DNA of 12,906 nucleotides from Chloroflexota bacterium (GTDB lineage Bacteria; Chloroflexota; Chloroflexia; Thermomicrobiales; UBA6265), in contig JAFAEA010000409.1 of the NCBI GenBank assembly GCA_023424355.1, positions 1 through 12,906 on the forward strand, read 5' to 3'. The position numbers were made by a program, and so were the translations under genes. The notes under the pieces were generated by a model. It saw nothing but the letters and a program-made list of their open reading frames with translations, was not told the origin of the DNA and searched no databases. Positions 1 to 6,773 of the stretch are shown here, piece after piece. Numbering within the stretch: position 1 is the stretch's first letter; each line of letters begins with the position of its first letter.

Positions 1-1091
1 AAGTTGAGATTGATGCTGCCGTCTTTCACCAGCAGATCGAGGAAGTTGGTCATCACCTTGCCATACATCTGGCTGCCATGTACCGGCAATGTGGCGGGCA
101 GATTGAGGAGACCAATCACGGTAACGCCGTGCTCGGTGGTGATTTCCCCTGGGGTGGTGAGTTCGCAGTTGCCACCGGTTTCTGCGGCGAGATCGACGAT
201 CACACTTCCTGTGCGCATGCGCTCGACCGCGCTTTCCGGAATCATCTTCGGGGCAGGTCGGCCAGGAACGAGGGCGGTGGTAATCACCACATCCGCATTG
301 GCAATGTGATCGTTCAGTCCTTCCTGCTGTTTCTTTAGCTCTTCCGGAGTCGCCTCACGGGCGTATCCACCGGCGGCTTCGGCATCGGCACCAGTATCGA
401 TTTCCACGAATTTGGCACCGAGGCTTTCAACCTGTTCTTTTACTACCGCGCGAACGTCATAGGCTTCCACTACTGCGCCAAGGCGACGCGCAGTGGCGAT
501 GGCCTGTAGACCTGCCACACCGGCTCCGAGTACCAACACCTTCGCTGGCCGAATCGTGCCGGCAGCGGTCATAAGCAGTGGGAAGAACTTTGGCAGGTAA
601 TCTGCAGCCAGTACAGCAGCCTTGTAGCCGCTAATGGTGCTCATGGCGCTAAGTGCGTCCATACTCTGCGCGCGGGTGATACGAGGAACTGCATCCACGG
701 CCATCGCCGTGACACCAGCCTCTGCAAGTTGTCGATTGAGGTCGTGATTCACCAACGGGGCGAGGAAACTCACCAGCACCTGGTCCTGTTTCAGGTGGTC
801 CAGATCACCGCGCTCTCCCGATGGCGCCTGCACACGCAGAACCACATCGGCATCGGCATACACATCGCTGGCGGATTCCACTACCGTGGCGCCCTGCTCG
901 CGATATTCGTCATCGGCGATGGATGATCCCTCTCCGGCTCCGGACTCAATCACAACGTTGAGTCCCTTCCCTACCAGGTGTTTCACTGAATCGGGAATGA
1001 GTGCAACTCGGGTTTCTCCGGGCGCTGTTTCTTTCACCACGCCAATGGTTACTGCGCCGGTTCCGTTACCGCTTTCCAGGTTCTCGGCCAT
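1..1091 (-). CDS. pntA: NAD(P) transhydrogenase subunit alpha, part 1 (N-terminal 363 residues, 3' end outside window)
   Basis: This encodes the NAD(H)-binding domain I of proton-translocating transhydrogenase, which moves hydride between NADH and NADP+ at the membrane, driven by the proton gradient. Translation of the minus strand shows the family hallmarks. An N-terminal VGVVKET-like strand (here IGVVKET) is followed by RVALIP near residues 28-33. An ISGYKAA segment lies near 153-159, the Rossmann motif GAGVAGLQA near 189-197, and LPATLPVHGSQMYGKVMTNF near 331-350. The last motif sits close to the end of the alpha-1 subunit in split enzymes of about 380 residues, so only about 20 residues are probably missing. 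The ATG at 1091 is preceded by GGAGGAGGG at a good distance. The alpha-2 and beta genes would be expected beyond the left edge. The gene is divergent from the ABC operon. Family assignment is firm. A split rather than fused alpha subunit is inferred. Confidence 0.95.
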   Translation of the reverse strand, partial: MAENLESGNGTGAVTIGVVKETAPGETRVALIPDSVKHLVGKGLNVVIESGAGEGSSIADDEYREQGATVVESASDVYADADVVLRVQAPSGERGDLDHLKQDQVLVSFLAPLVNHDLNRQLAEAGVTAMAVDAVPRITRAQSMDALSAMSTISGYKAAVLAADYLPKFFPLLMTAAGTIRPAKVLVLGAGVAGLQAIATARRLGAVVEAYDVRAVVKEQVESLGAKFVEIDTGADAEAAGGYAREATPEELKKQQEGLNDHIANADVVITTALVPGRPAPKMIPESAVERMRTGSVIVDLAAETGGNCELTTPGEITTEHGVTVIGLLNLPATLPVHGSQMYGKVMTNFLDLLVKDGSINLN

Positions 1092-1274
1092 ATGGCCCTC
1101 CTCCACAACGCGAAATGCACGCACGAGTTCGCCCCGCACGAATCCTGGATACGCAACGACTTCGGAGGGAGGTCTCCGCACGGAGGTGGAAATCCCCTCC
1201 CAAAGATTACGCATGCTGTTGTCTACTAGGAGTATCGACGCATCGGGCGAAAAACGCTAGGCTACTCCAACTGA

Positions 1275-1317
1275 GATGCAACACTTAACGCTGTATGCAG
1301 TCGTCGATCGTTGCATC
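1275..1317. repeat. 8-bp inverted repeat, 27-bp spacing
   Basis: GATGCAAC (1275-1282) is matched by its exact reverse complement GTTGCATC (1310-1317). It may be a pair of regulator half-sites in the divergent pntA/ABC region. Arms this short can arise by chance, so the functional reading is weak. Confidence 0.25.
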
Positions 1318-1446
1318 CGGGGGTCGATGCCGCTCTCCCTACGTTGCTGCTCACGTTCACCAATTTCGCACATGGGTCGGGTACACTTACGACGATGTTA
1401 ACAATCTCGAACCGGAGCAAACCTATACTTTGCTCGATCGGGATGA

Positions 1447-1462
1447 GACCTCGGGTGAGGTC
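1447..1462 (+). promoter_or_regulatory. Small perfect hairpin in the ABC operon leader
   Basis: GACCTC (1447-1452) and GAGGTC (1457-1462) form a 6-bp stem with a GGGT tetraloop. It lies about 70 bp before the binding-protein start and just downstream of the TATACT candidate -10 box. If that box is used, the hairpin would be at the start of the transcript and could act as a 5' stabiliser or operator. No poly-T tract follows, so it is not a terminator. Confidence 0.3.
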
Positions 1463-1468
1463 CACATT

Positions 1469-1510
1469 TGTGCGCACAGTTTTCTGTGAGCAAAACGATT
1501 TGTCACACAG
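1469..1510. promoter_or_regulatory. Cluster of alternating CACAG/CTGTG half-sites, candidate operator
   Basis: Three overlapping symmetric elements sit directly before the binding-protein ribosome binding site. TGTGCGCACA (1469-1478) is a perfect 10-bp palindrome. CACAG-TTTT-CTGTG (1475-1488) is a perfect inverted repeat. CTGTG (1484-1488) also pairs at longer range with CACAG (1506-1510), giving a 27-bp imperfect palindrome centred near 1497. Stacked half-sites of this sort are typical of operators for a dimeric regulator controlling a sugar-uptake operon, but no regulator gene is adjacent. The symmetry is directly visible; the operator role is inferred. Confidence 0.4.
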
Positions 1511-1533
1511 CCAGACAAAGGGAGAACATCGCC

Positions 1534-3015
1534 ATGTCCAGTAACCTCTCTCGACGATCACTGGTGCAGAAGGGCTCCGCACTCGGCGCCGCCGCTGCAT
1601 TCACCAAGGTCAGCGGTATCTCCGCACAGGATGCGACCCCGGGTGCTACTCCGGCGGCATCTCCTGTAGCAGATGCCGATTTCCTCGCTGCCCAGGAGCA
1701 GCTGAAGGAAGATCTCAAGCAGTACGAAGGTCAGACTCTGAAGATGCTCACCGCCGTTGCCGGTGGTAAGGATCCGGATGAAGATGCACTCTTTGCCCAG
1801 GAATTCGAGCGACTCACCGGCGTGAAGCTGGAAATGGTGCACCCGGCTGCTGATTACGATCAGAAGCGACAGGCGGACCTCAATGCCGGCGTTGAGTACG
1901 ATCTTATCTACACCAACAAGCAGTGGATGGATGTGATGGTGGATCAGGAAATCCTGGTAGACCTCACCGAGCAGATCAACAACTCCGCCATCCTTAGCAA
2001 CCCAACCGTGATTCCAACCGCTGAGTGGGATCAGGTGAAGTACGACGGCCAGATTTACAGCGTGTTCAACAAATTCGAAGGTTCCCGCATGCTCACCATG
2101 CGCGGCGACTGGCTGGACAAGCTGGGTCTCGAAGCTCCATCCACTCTCGATGAGCTCTACGATGTCATGGTTGCTCTTCGCGATGGCGATCCGGCAGACG
2201 ATGGTGGCCAGCCGATCGGCTTCAGCGCTACCGGCACCTACGATTTCCAGCCATTCTTCAGCGCTTTCGGCCTGCGCAACGGTTTCAGCGGTGGTGATCT
2301 GAACAGCCGCAAGATCGATTACGCGTCGGATGAAGCCATCGAGGTCTACGAGTTCCTCAACAAGCTGTTTGTTGAAGGTCTCATCGATCCGAACTTCGCC
2401 ACGCAGGAAATGGCCGATGTTCGCAACCAGTTCATGACCGATAAGGTCAGCAGCCTTTGCTACTGGGATACCTGGGTCGGGCTGTTCAATGCACAGGTAA
2501 CCGCCGGCGATCCAGCCACCGAGTTCCACGCCATTGGTGTGGCTGCTGCTGCCGATGATGCTGGCAATGTCACCATCACCCGCGGTCAGCCAAGTGTTTG
2601 GGTGATTCCGATCAATGCCCCGAGCCCGGAACTTGCCTTCAAGATCCTTGAGTGGTGGCAGACGTTCGATGGCATCCAGCTCACCTCCCTTGGTATCGAG
2701 GGTCACGATTTCACCGTGACCGATGGCGTGTACGAGCTGACCGAAGTTGGCACCACCCACGCCATGGACCACGGCCAGCCGACCCCGTACAACTCCAACT
2801 GGGTGAACCCGGTGGGCGAGCTGCCAGGTCTCAAAGAAGCTCAGGAAATCACCAAGACCTACGCCAGCCTCGATGCACTCGGCCCGGATTGGGAGCCGAC
2901 CATCAAGCCGCTGGTGGATGAGGCCATGATTCGCATGATCCTGGGCGATGTTGCTCCGGCAGAAGGCGTTGCCGCCCTGCAGGAAGAACTGCGCGCCGGA
3001 GGATTCATCGATTAG
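1534..3015 (+). CDS. ABC transporter extracellular solute-binding protein (family 1, sugar type)
   Basis: The 493-residue protein is the substrate-capture component of an importer. The start at 1534 is chosen because AAAGGGAGAA lies just upstream. It also gives a compact N-terminus with a twin-arginine motif, SRRSLVQKG (residues 6-14), then a hydrophobic Ala-rich stretch to about residue 31, indicating Tat export. A flexible Ala/Thr/Pro linker (about 32-46) follows, a style common in Thermomicrobia. There is no lipobox cysteine, so it is probably secreted or anchored by an uncleaved signal. The mature part has the usual features of family 1 binding proteins: KMLTAVAGGKDPDE near the start, EFERLTGVKLE, a 'YDLIYTNKQW' strand, and a C-terminal helix with a repeated-Glu surface. 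The substrate cannot be read from sequence. The LplB/LplC-like partners suggest an oligosaccharide or sugar derivative. Confidence 0.9.
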   Translation: MSSNLSRRSLVQKGSALGAAAAFTKVSGISAQDATPGATPAASPVADADFLAAQEQLKEDLKQYEGQTLKMLTAVAGGKDPDEDALFAQEFERLTGVKLEMVHPAADYDQKRQADLNAGVEYDLIYTNKQWMDVMVDQEILVDLTEQINNSAILSNPTVIPTAEWDQVKYDGQIYSVFNKFEGSRMLTMRGDWLDKLGLEAPSTLDELYDVMVALRDGDPADDGGQPIGFSATGTYDFQPFFSAFGLRNGFSGGDLNSRKIDYASDEAIEVYEFLNKLFVEGLIDPNFATQEMADVRNQFMTDKVSSLCYWDTWVGLFNAQVTAGDPATEFHAIGVAAAADDAGNVTITRGQPSVWVIPINAPSPELAFKILEWWQTFDGIQLTSLGIEGHDFTVTDGVYELTEVGTTHAMDHGQPTPYNSNWVNPVGELPGLKEAQEITKTYASLDALGPDWEPTIKPLVDEAMIRMILGDVAPAEGVAALQEELRAGGFID

Positions 3016-3040
3016 TCGATAGAGTCGGTAAATAGTGCGA

Positions 3041-3068
3041 AGGGATGGCGAGTAGTCTCGCCATCCCT
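3041..3068 (+). terminator. Perfect 12-bp stem-loop between binding-protein and permease genes
   Basis: AGGGATGGCGAG (3041-3052) and CTCGCCATCCCT (3057-3068) are exact reverse complements around a TAGT tetraloop. The following bases (CTGTTGTC) are not a strong T-tract, so it is more likely a partial terminator or an RNA-stabilising processing site than a full stop. In binding-protein operons such hairpins commonly keep the binding-protein message in excess over the permeases. The structure is directly visible; the function is inferred. Confidence 0.7.
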
Positions 3069-3091
3069 CTGTTGTCAAAAGGTCGTATCGT

Positions 3092-3982
3092 ATGGGCTCA
3101 GGAATCACGGGAAATATGCGGCGCTATGCGTGGCTGTATGTGATGATCCTGCCGGTGATCATTTATCTCTGTCTCTTTGTTTACTACCCACTTGTGCAGG
3201 GTGTTATCTCCAGTTTTCAGGAGACTATTCCGTTACGCGGCACCACCTGGGTAGGAACCGCTAACTATCAGGAAGCCATTGATACGCCGCAGTTCTGGCA
3301 AGTTGTACGCAACACACTGCTGATTGGTGGCGGCATTATTGTGCTAGGGTTCTTCCCTCCCATTTTTGTGGCCCTGGCACTCAACGAACTTATTCACGTT
3401 ACATTCAAGAAAATCGCGCAGACCACCGTTTATCTCCCCCACCTCTTTAGCTGGGTGGTGATTGCAGGTATGTGGATGTATATTCTGTCCCCGAGTGGCG
3501 GCATCGTGAACGATACGATCAAGGCCCTCGGCGGTGAGCCGATTCGCTTCTTCACCAGCATCGGCTGGGCCCGTTCCATCATGATCGGGTTGCCGATCTG
3601 GCGCGATATGGGCTACTACGCCATCATCTATCTCGCCGCCATCACCAGCATTAGCCCTTCGTTGTACGAAGCTGCCAGAGTGGACGGCGCCTCCAGGTTC
3701 CAGCAAACATGGCAAATCACGCTTCCCATGCTCAAGCCCACCATGCTTGTAGTGTTCATGCTGAACACATTGGGAATGCTGAGAATCTTCGATCAGATCT
3801 TCATCATGCGAAACAACGTGGTGAAGCGCTATGTCGATGTGCTGATGACCTATGTGTATGACCTCGGTATTACCCAGGGCAAAATCGGACTCGCCAGCGC
3901 CGTCTCCGTGATGGTTCTTGGTGCAACATTGCTCATGACCGCCATTGTTTGGTGGGTTACCGGCTTTGGAAAGGAGGACTAG
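3092..3982 (+). CDS. ABC transporter permease, LplB-like (COG4209 type)
   Basis: This 296-residue inner-membrane subunit forms half of the importer channel. About six membrane segments are apparent: roughly residues 13-33, 71-95, 113-133, 162-185, 216-236 and 267-291. The cytoplasmic EAA loop, YEAARVDGAS followed by LPML (about 192-214), is the docking site for an ATPase. The segment 'QTTVYLPHLFSWVVIAG' (about 110-126) is typical of the LplB branch of MalF-like permeases. The start at 3092 has AAAAGG about 10 bases upstream. An in-frame ATG at 3116, preceded by GGGAAAT, is an equally possible start and would remove eight residues. It lies 76 bp after the binding-protein stop, behind the stem-loop, and 2 bp before the next permease gene. 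Confidence 0.9.
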   Translation: MGSGITGNMRRYAWLYVMILPVIIYLCLFVYYPLVQGVISSFQETIPLRGTTWVGTANYQEAIDTPQFWQVVRNTLLIGGGIIVLGFFPPIFVALALNELIHVTFKKIAQTTVYLPHLFSWVVIAGMWMYILSPSGGIVNDTIKALGGEPIRFFTSIGWARSIMIGLPIWRDMGYYAIIYLAAITSISPSLYEAARVDGASRFQQTWQITLPMLKPTMLVVFMLNTLGMLRIFDQIFIMRNNVVKRYVDVLMTYVYDLGITQGKIGLASAVSVMVLGATLLMTAIVWWVTGFGKED

Positions 3983-3984
3983 CC

Positions 3985-4872
3985 ATGCTGATTCGATCTA
4001 CCCAACGCCGACGAAACGAGCACCTCACAACTGGCGATCGTATCTACAAAGCCGTTGTCATCCTCTTCCTGCTGGGTGCAATGAGCCTCATGATTATTCC
4101 GTTCTGGAATGTGATGGCTGTCGCCTTCTCCTCCGGTCTGGGATCAATGACCTCGGGCATCATCCTGTGGCCGGTCGATTTCAGTGTCGATGGCTTCCGC
4201 GTAATCTGGAACAACCTTGGTCTCGAGCGCGCGTTCATGAACAGCGTGATCGTTACCGTGCTCGGCACTGTTGCCCACGTTGCGCTTGCCTGCCTTGCCG
4301 GATACGTGCTCATTCAGAAAGAGCTCCCCGGCCGCAGACTGATTGTGATGTTCATTCTCGCTACCATGGCGATTCCGGGTGAGCTGATCATGATTCCGTT
4401 GTACGTGGTGTTCCGAAACCTTGGCCTCTACAACTCGCTGGCTGCGCTGGTGATTAGTGGCATGGTGAGTGGTTTCAGTATTCTGCTCATGCGCAACTTC
4501 TTTGCGGGAGTGCCATTCGATCTTGCCGAATCGGCTCGCATCGATGGCGCCTCGGATTTTCACATCTTCCGCACCATCTATATGCCGCTCGCCAAAGCCG
4601 GCATCGCCACCATCGCCCTTTTCGAAATGGTTGGCCGCTGGAATATGTTCTTGCCAGTGATTCTCTATATCAGCGATTCGCAGAAGTACACACTACAGGT
4701 AGTACTTCGAAGCCTGGTCACCGAGAATCAGGGCAATAGCGGCACCAGTATGATTACGCCAAATGTGCAGATGGCCGGAATCCTGATTGCGATTCTGCCA
4801 CTGGTTGCGATGTATCCATTTATGCAACGCTACTTTGTGAAGGGCATCTCACTGGGAGCAGTCAAGGAATAA
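3985..4872 (+). CDS. ABC transporter permease, LplC/YtcP-like
   Basis: This second channel subunit has 295 residues and about six membrane segments. The EAA-type loop reads AESARIDGAS and then MPLAKAG (about 181-206). The C-terminal 'YPFMQRYFVKGISLGAVKE' is characteristic of the LplC/YtcP branch that partners LplB permeases. The start at 3985 follows AAAGGAGG, which overlaps the end of the previous gene; an in-frame ATG at 3949 lies inside the upstream gene and is not preferred. The stop overlaps the next gene's start in TAATG, so translation is probably coupled. In the Bacillus relatives such permease pairs import pectin- or rhamnogalacturonan-derived oligosaccharides using a shared ATPase. 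The substrate here is unknown. Confidence 0.9.
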   Translation: MLIRSTQRRRNEHLTTGDRIYKAVVILFLLGAMSLMIIPFWNVMAVAFSSGLGSMTSGIILWPVDFSVDGFRVIWNNLGLERAFMNSVIVTVLGTVAHVALACLAGYVLIQKELPGRRLIVMFILATMAIPGELIMIPLYVVFRNLGLYNSLAALVISGMVSGFSILLMRNFFAGVPFDLAESARIDGASDFHIFRTIYMPLAKAGIATIALFEMVGRWNMFLPVILYISDSQKYTLQVVLRSLVTENQGNSGTSMITPNVQMAGILIAILPLVAMYPFMQRYFVKGISLGAVKE

Positions 4873-6242
4873 TGTCCGATTCAATTCAGTTCACCGTCCG
4901 GTTCGATGCCGAAGAAGAAAAGGTGTGGAAGCACGCACCGTTTCAAATCCCTGAAGGCGTAGATCAGTTTCACATCAGCATCGAATATAACGACCGCATC
5001 AACTCAAATCCGATGCTGACCGGTGGCAATACGCTTGATGTAGGGTTGTTCGATCCGCAGGGAATCGAAAGCGGTAGCCCCGGATTGCGTGGTTGGAGCG
5101 GCAGCGTCCGTACGGAAATCACCATCGATCGTGATTGGGCAACTCCGCCGTACCGATCCGGCGAGATCCAGCCGGGCGAGTGGAATCTGCTCCTGGGCGC
5201 CTACAAAACAGCAGATGTTGGGCTCGATGCACATGTCACTGTGACACTCAACACTGACCATCTTCGCCCGGAAGAGCCGCCGATTGCAGGCATCGAAGAT
5301 CTGCACCGCACTGCGTTGCCGGAACCACCGGAATCCGGTTGGTATCGCGGTGATTTGCACATGCACACGGTGTATTCCGATGGTGATAGTTATCCACACG
5401 AGGTTGCAGCAGCCGTCTACGAAGCAGGTCTCGATTTCTACGGAATCACGGATCACAACCGCGCCCAGAGCCCAATGCCCCTAGTTCCTCACGAAGATGG
5501 CTGGCCCGTTCTCGTTCCCGGAGTCGAAGTCACCAGCTATGCCGGCCACTTCAATGTGTGGGGCGGAGACGACACCTGGTACGACTTCCGCGATTACTCA
5601 GCCAAAGGGCAGCAGGCGGCTGTGGATGCCGCTCATGCCGGTGGCGCCCTGGTTTCACTGAATCACCCCAAACCGTTCGGCCCCATGTGGGAGCATCCGG
5701 AAGTTACGGGGTTCGATTGCATCGAAGGCTGGAATGGCTGGTGGACGGGACTCAATCACATTGCCACGGGCTTCTGGAGCGACCAGCTCAATGAGGATAC
5801 TGCCGAGCACTGGCATGTAGGTGTATGCGGAAGTGATATGCACTACATGAAGGAAGATGGCAATCCATTGGTGCCGGTGACTCCGGCGAACCTCGGCCAC
5901 CCTACCCTCTGGATTCAAACAGATGATGAACTGAACCAGGAGTCAATTCTGGAAGCGATCCGCACTGGACGCGTGTTTATGAGCGAAGATCCGGCCGGCC
6001 CGATGTTGTTCAGTCAACGCGATGGCGAAAACATTTCGATTCGCGTAGTGGGCGCGCGGGATGATGTGCTGATGGCCGTCAATCGAGATGGATGCGCACG
6101 TGCGGAAGCCATCTCTTCGACAGATGTGACGTTTGTCTGGCCGATTGCGGATCTTAACGTGAACGCCGGTCAATATATCCGATTCGAGGTGATGTCGAGC
6201 GGTGGAGTGATGCGGGCAATGGGTAATCCGATCTGGATCTAA
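4872..6242 (+). CDS. PHP-domain metallohydrolase, CehA/McbA family
   Basis: The protein has 456 residues. An N-terminal beta-rich domain (about 1-150), with no obvious signal peptide, is followed by a PHP-type metal-dependent hydrolase domain. Likely metal ligands are H163 and H165 in 'GDLHMHTVYSD', D170, D194 and H195 in 'ITDHN', E219 in 'GVEVTSYAGH', H226, H265 in 'LNHPKP', and D322 and H324 in 'CGSDMH'. PHP enzymes hydrolyse phosphoesters or, in the CehA branch, carbamate-like esters. A short beta-rich C-terminal part follows. It starts within the stop codon of the permease gene (TAATG), with AAGGA upstream, so it is co-translated with the importer and probably acts in the cytoplasm on the imported compound or a derivative. 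Its stop is 3 bp from the stop of a convergent gene. The family is firm; the substrate is unknown. Confidence 0.88.
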   Translation: MSDSIQFTVRFDAEEEKVWKHAPFQIPEGVDQFHISIEYNDRINSNPMLTGGNTLDVGLFDPQGIESGSPGLRGWSGSVRTEITIDRDWATPPYRSGEIQPGEWNLLLGAYKTADVGLDAHVTVTLNTDHLRPEEPPIAGIEDLHRTALPEPPESGWYRGDLHMHTVYSDGDSYPHEVAAAVYEAGLDFYGITDHNRAQSPMPLVPHEDGWPVLVPGVEVTSYAGHFNVWGGDDTWYDFRDYSAKGQQAAVDAAHAGGALVSLNHPKPFGPMWEHPEVTGFDCIEGWNGWWTGLNHIATGFWSDQLNEDTAEHWHVGVCGSDMHYMKEDGNPLVPVTPANLGHPTLWIQTDDELNQESILEAIRTGRVFMSEDPAGPMLFSQRDGENISIRVVGARDDVLMAVNRDGCARAEAISSTDVTFVWPIADLNVNAGQYIRFEVMSSGGVMRAMGNPIWI

Positions 6243-6245
6243 CGG

Positions 6246-6683
6246 CTACCAGTCGTCTTCTTCGTCATCAATAGAAACGACCCAGTTGGCGCCCCAGGGA
6301 TTGTCGCCTGCTACCTGCATTCCGCCCCAAAGCCCCATCTCTTCCTCATCGCGTTGGGCATAACCCACCATATTGCTGAGAAACGCTTCGATATCCTGAT
6401 CGGCATCGTGAAAGCGGAACCTCCCGAGCTCCTCGAGCAAGGTGGCACCGGGAACAAACACCTCGCCTGAGAATGCGAGACGTTCGAGATCGGCAATGCG
6501 TGGATCGTCGTCCGGCAATGATGCGACGAATGTCGCCAGTTGCTCCAACCCATCGGCAGAACGTCGACTTCGCTGGGCCTGCTCCGGACCAAGACCGAGC
6601 ATATCCTGCATTTCCCGTTCTCGCCGCCATTCCGCAATTGCGAGAACTCGCTCTTCGATTGCCCGTTTTCCGATTGCGCTCAT
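6246..6683 (-). CDS. Hypothetical acidic protein, 145 residues
   Basis: I do not recognise this family. The start at 6683 (MSAIGKRAIEERVL) is preferred over an ATG 51 bases upstream because GGAG lies 5 bases before it. The N-terminal half is predicted to be helical and charged (EERVLAIAEWRREREMQDML). The middle holds 'LPDDDPRIADLERLAFSGEVFVPG'. The C-terminus is rich in Gly and Trp and ends in a very acidic tail, SIDDEEDDW. There is no signal peptide or membrane segment, so it is likely cytoplasmic. It lies downstream of the YhgE/Pip-like gene on the same strand but behind a hairpin terminator, so it may have its own promoter; an extended -10-like TGTGATACT is at 6705-6713 on this strand. It is convergent with the PHP gene, with only 3 bp between stops. 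It is probably real, because it has a ribosome binding site and fills a gap between genes. Confidence 0.65.
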   Translation of the reverse strand: MSAIGKRAIEERVLAIAEWRREREMQDMLGLGPEQAQRSRRSADGLEQLATFVASLPDDDPRIADLERLAFSGEVFVPGATLLEELGRFRFHDADQDIEAFLSNMVGYAQRDEEEMGLWGGMQVAGDNPWGANWVVSIDDEEDDW

Positions 6684-6715
6684 CACTACTCCGTTCTGAA
6701 CCCTAGTATCACAGA

Positions 6716-6748
6716 AACAGGACACCGTTAACACAACGATGCCCTGTT
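6716..6748 (-). terminator. Hairpin terminator after the YhgE/Pip-like gene
   Basis: On the minus strand, AACAGGGCATCG (6748-6737) can pair over 12 positions with CGGTGTCCTGTT (6727-6716), allowing two G-U pairs, around a 9-base loop. The bases after the stem read TTCTGTG, a weak U-rich tail. It lies 25 bases past the stop of the 6774-8036 gene and fits an intrinsic terminator, though some read-through into the downstream small gene is likely. Confidence 0.55.
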
Positions 6749-6773
6749 CCGATGCCTAATTTCAGGATGATAC

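Larger units (their letters stand above)
1092..1533. other. Divergent intergenic region between pntA and the ABC operon
   Basis: This 442-bp stretch contains no convincing gene; the short open frames here lack ribosome binding sites and family resemblance. It must hold the promoters for both divergent units. The pntA-proximal part has a purine/pyrimidine-rich leader in which GGGAGG (1167-1172) could pair with CCTCCC (1196-1201) around a short CTCC/GGAG hairpin. The operon-proximal part has a -10-like TATACT at 1424-1429. The nearest -35-like hexamer, TTAACA (1398-1403), is 20 bp away, which is too far for a confident promoter. The individual inverted repeats are listed separately. Confidence 0.6.

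Noticed and set aside
1295..1489. Short open frames in the pntA/ABC intergenic region
   Set aside because: They lack ribosome binding sites and recognisable sequence, and overlap inverted repeats that look regulatory.
1485..1507. TGTGA...TCACA considered as a CRP site
   Set aside because: The half-sites are 13 bp apart rather than the 6 bp of a CRP site, so only a general operator is proposed.
1468..1533. An upstream in-frame ATG extending the binding protein by 22 residues
   Set aside because: It would lie within the CACAG/CTGTG repeats, has no ribosome binding site, and would move the twin-arginine motif away from the N-terminus.
1558..3108. A 516-codon open frame on the minus strand across the binding-protein gene
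   Set aside because: The plus-strand frame is an unmistakable solute-binding protein; the opposite frame has no recognisable domain and is explained by codon bias.
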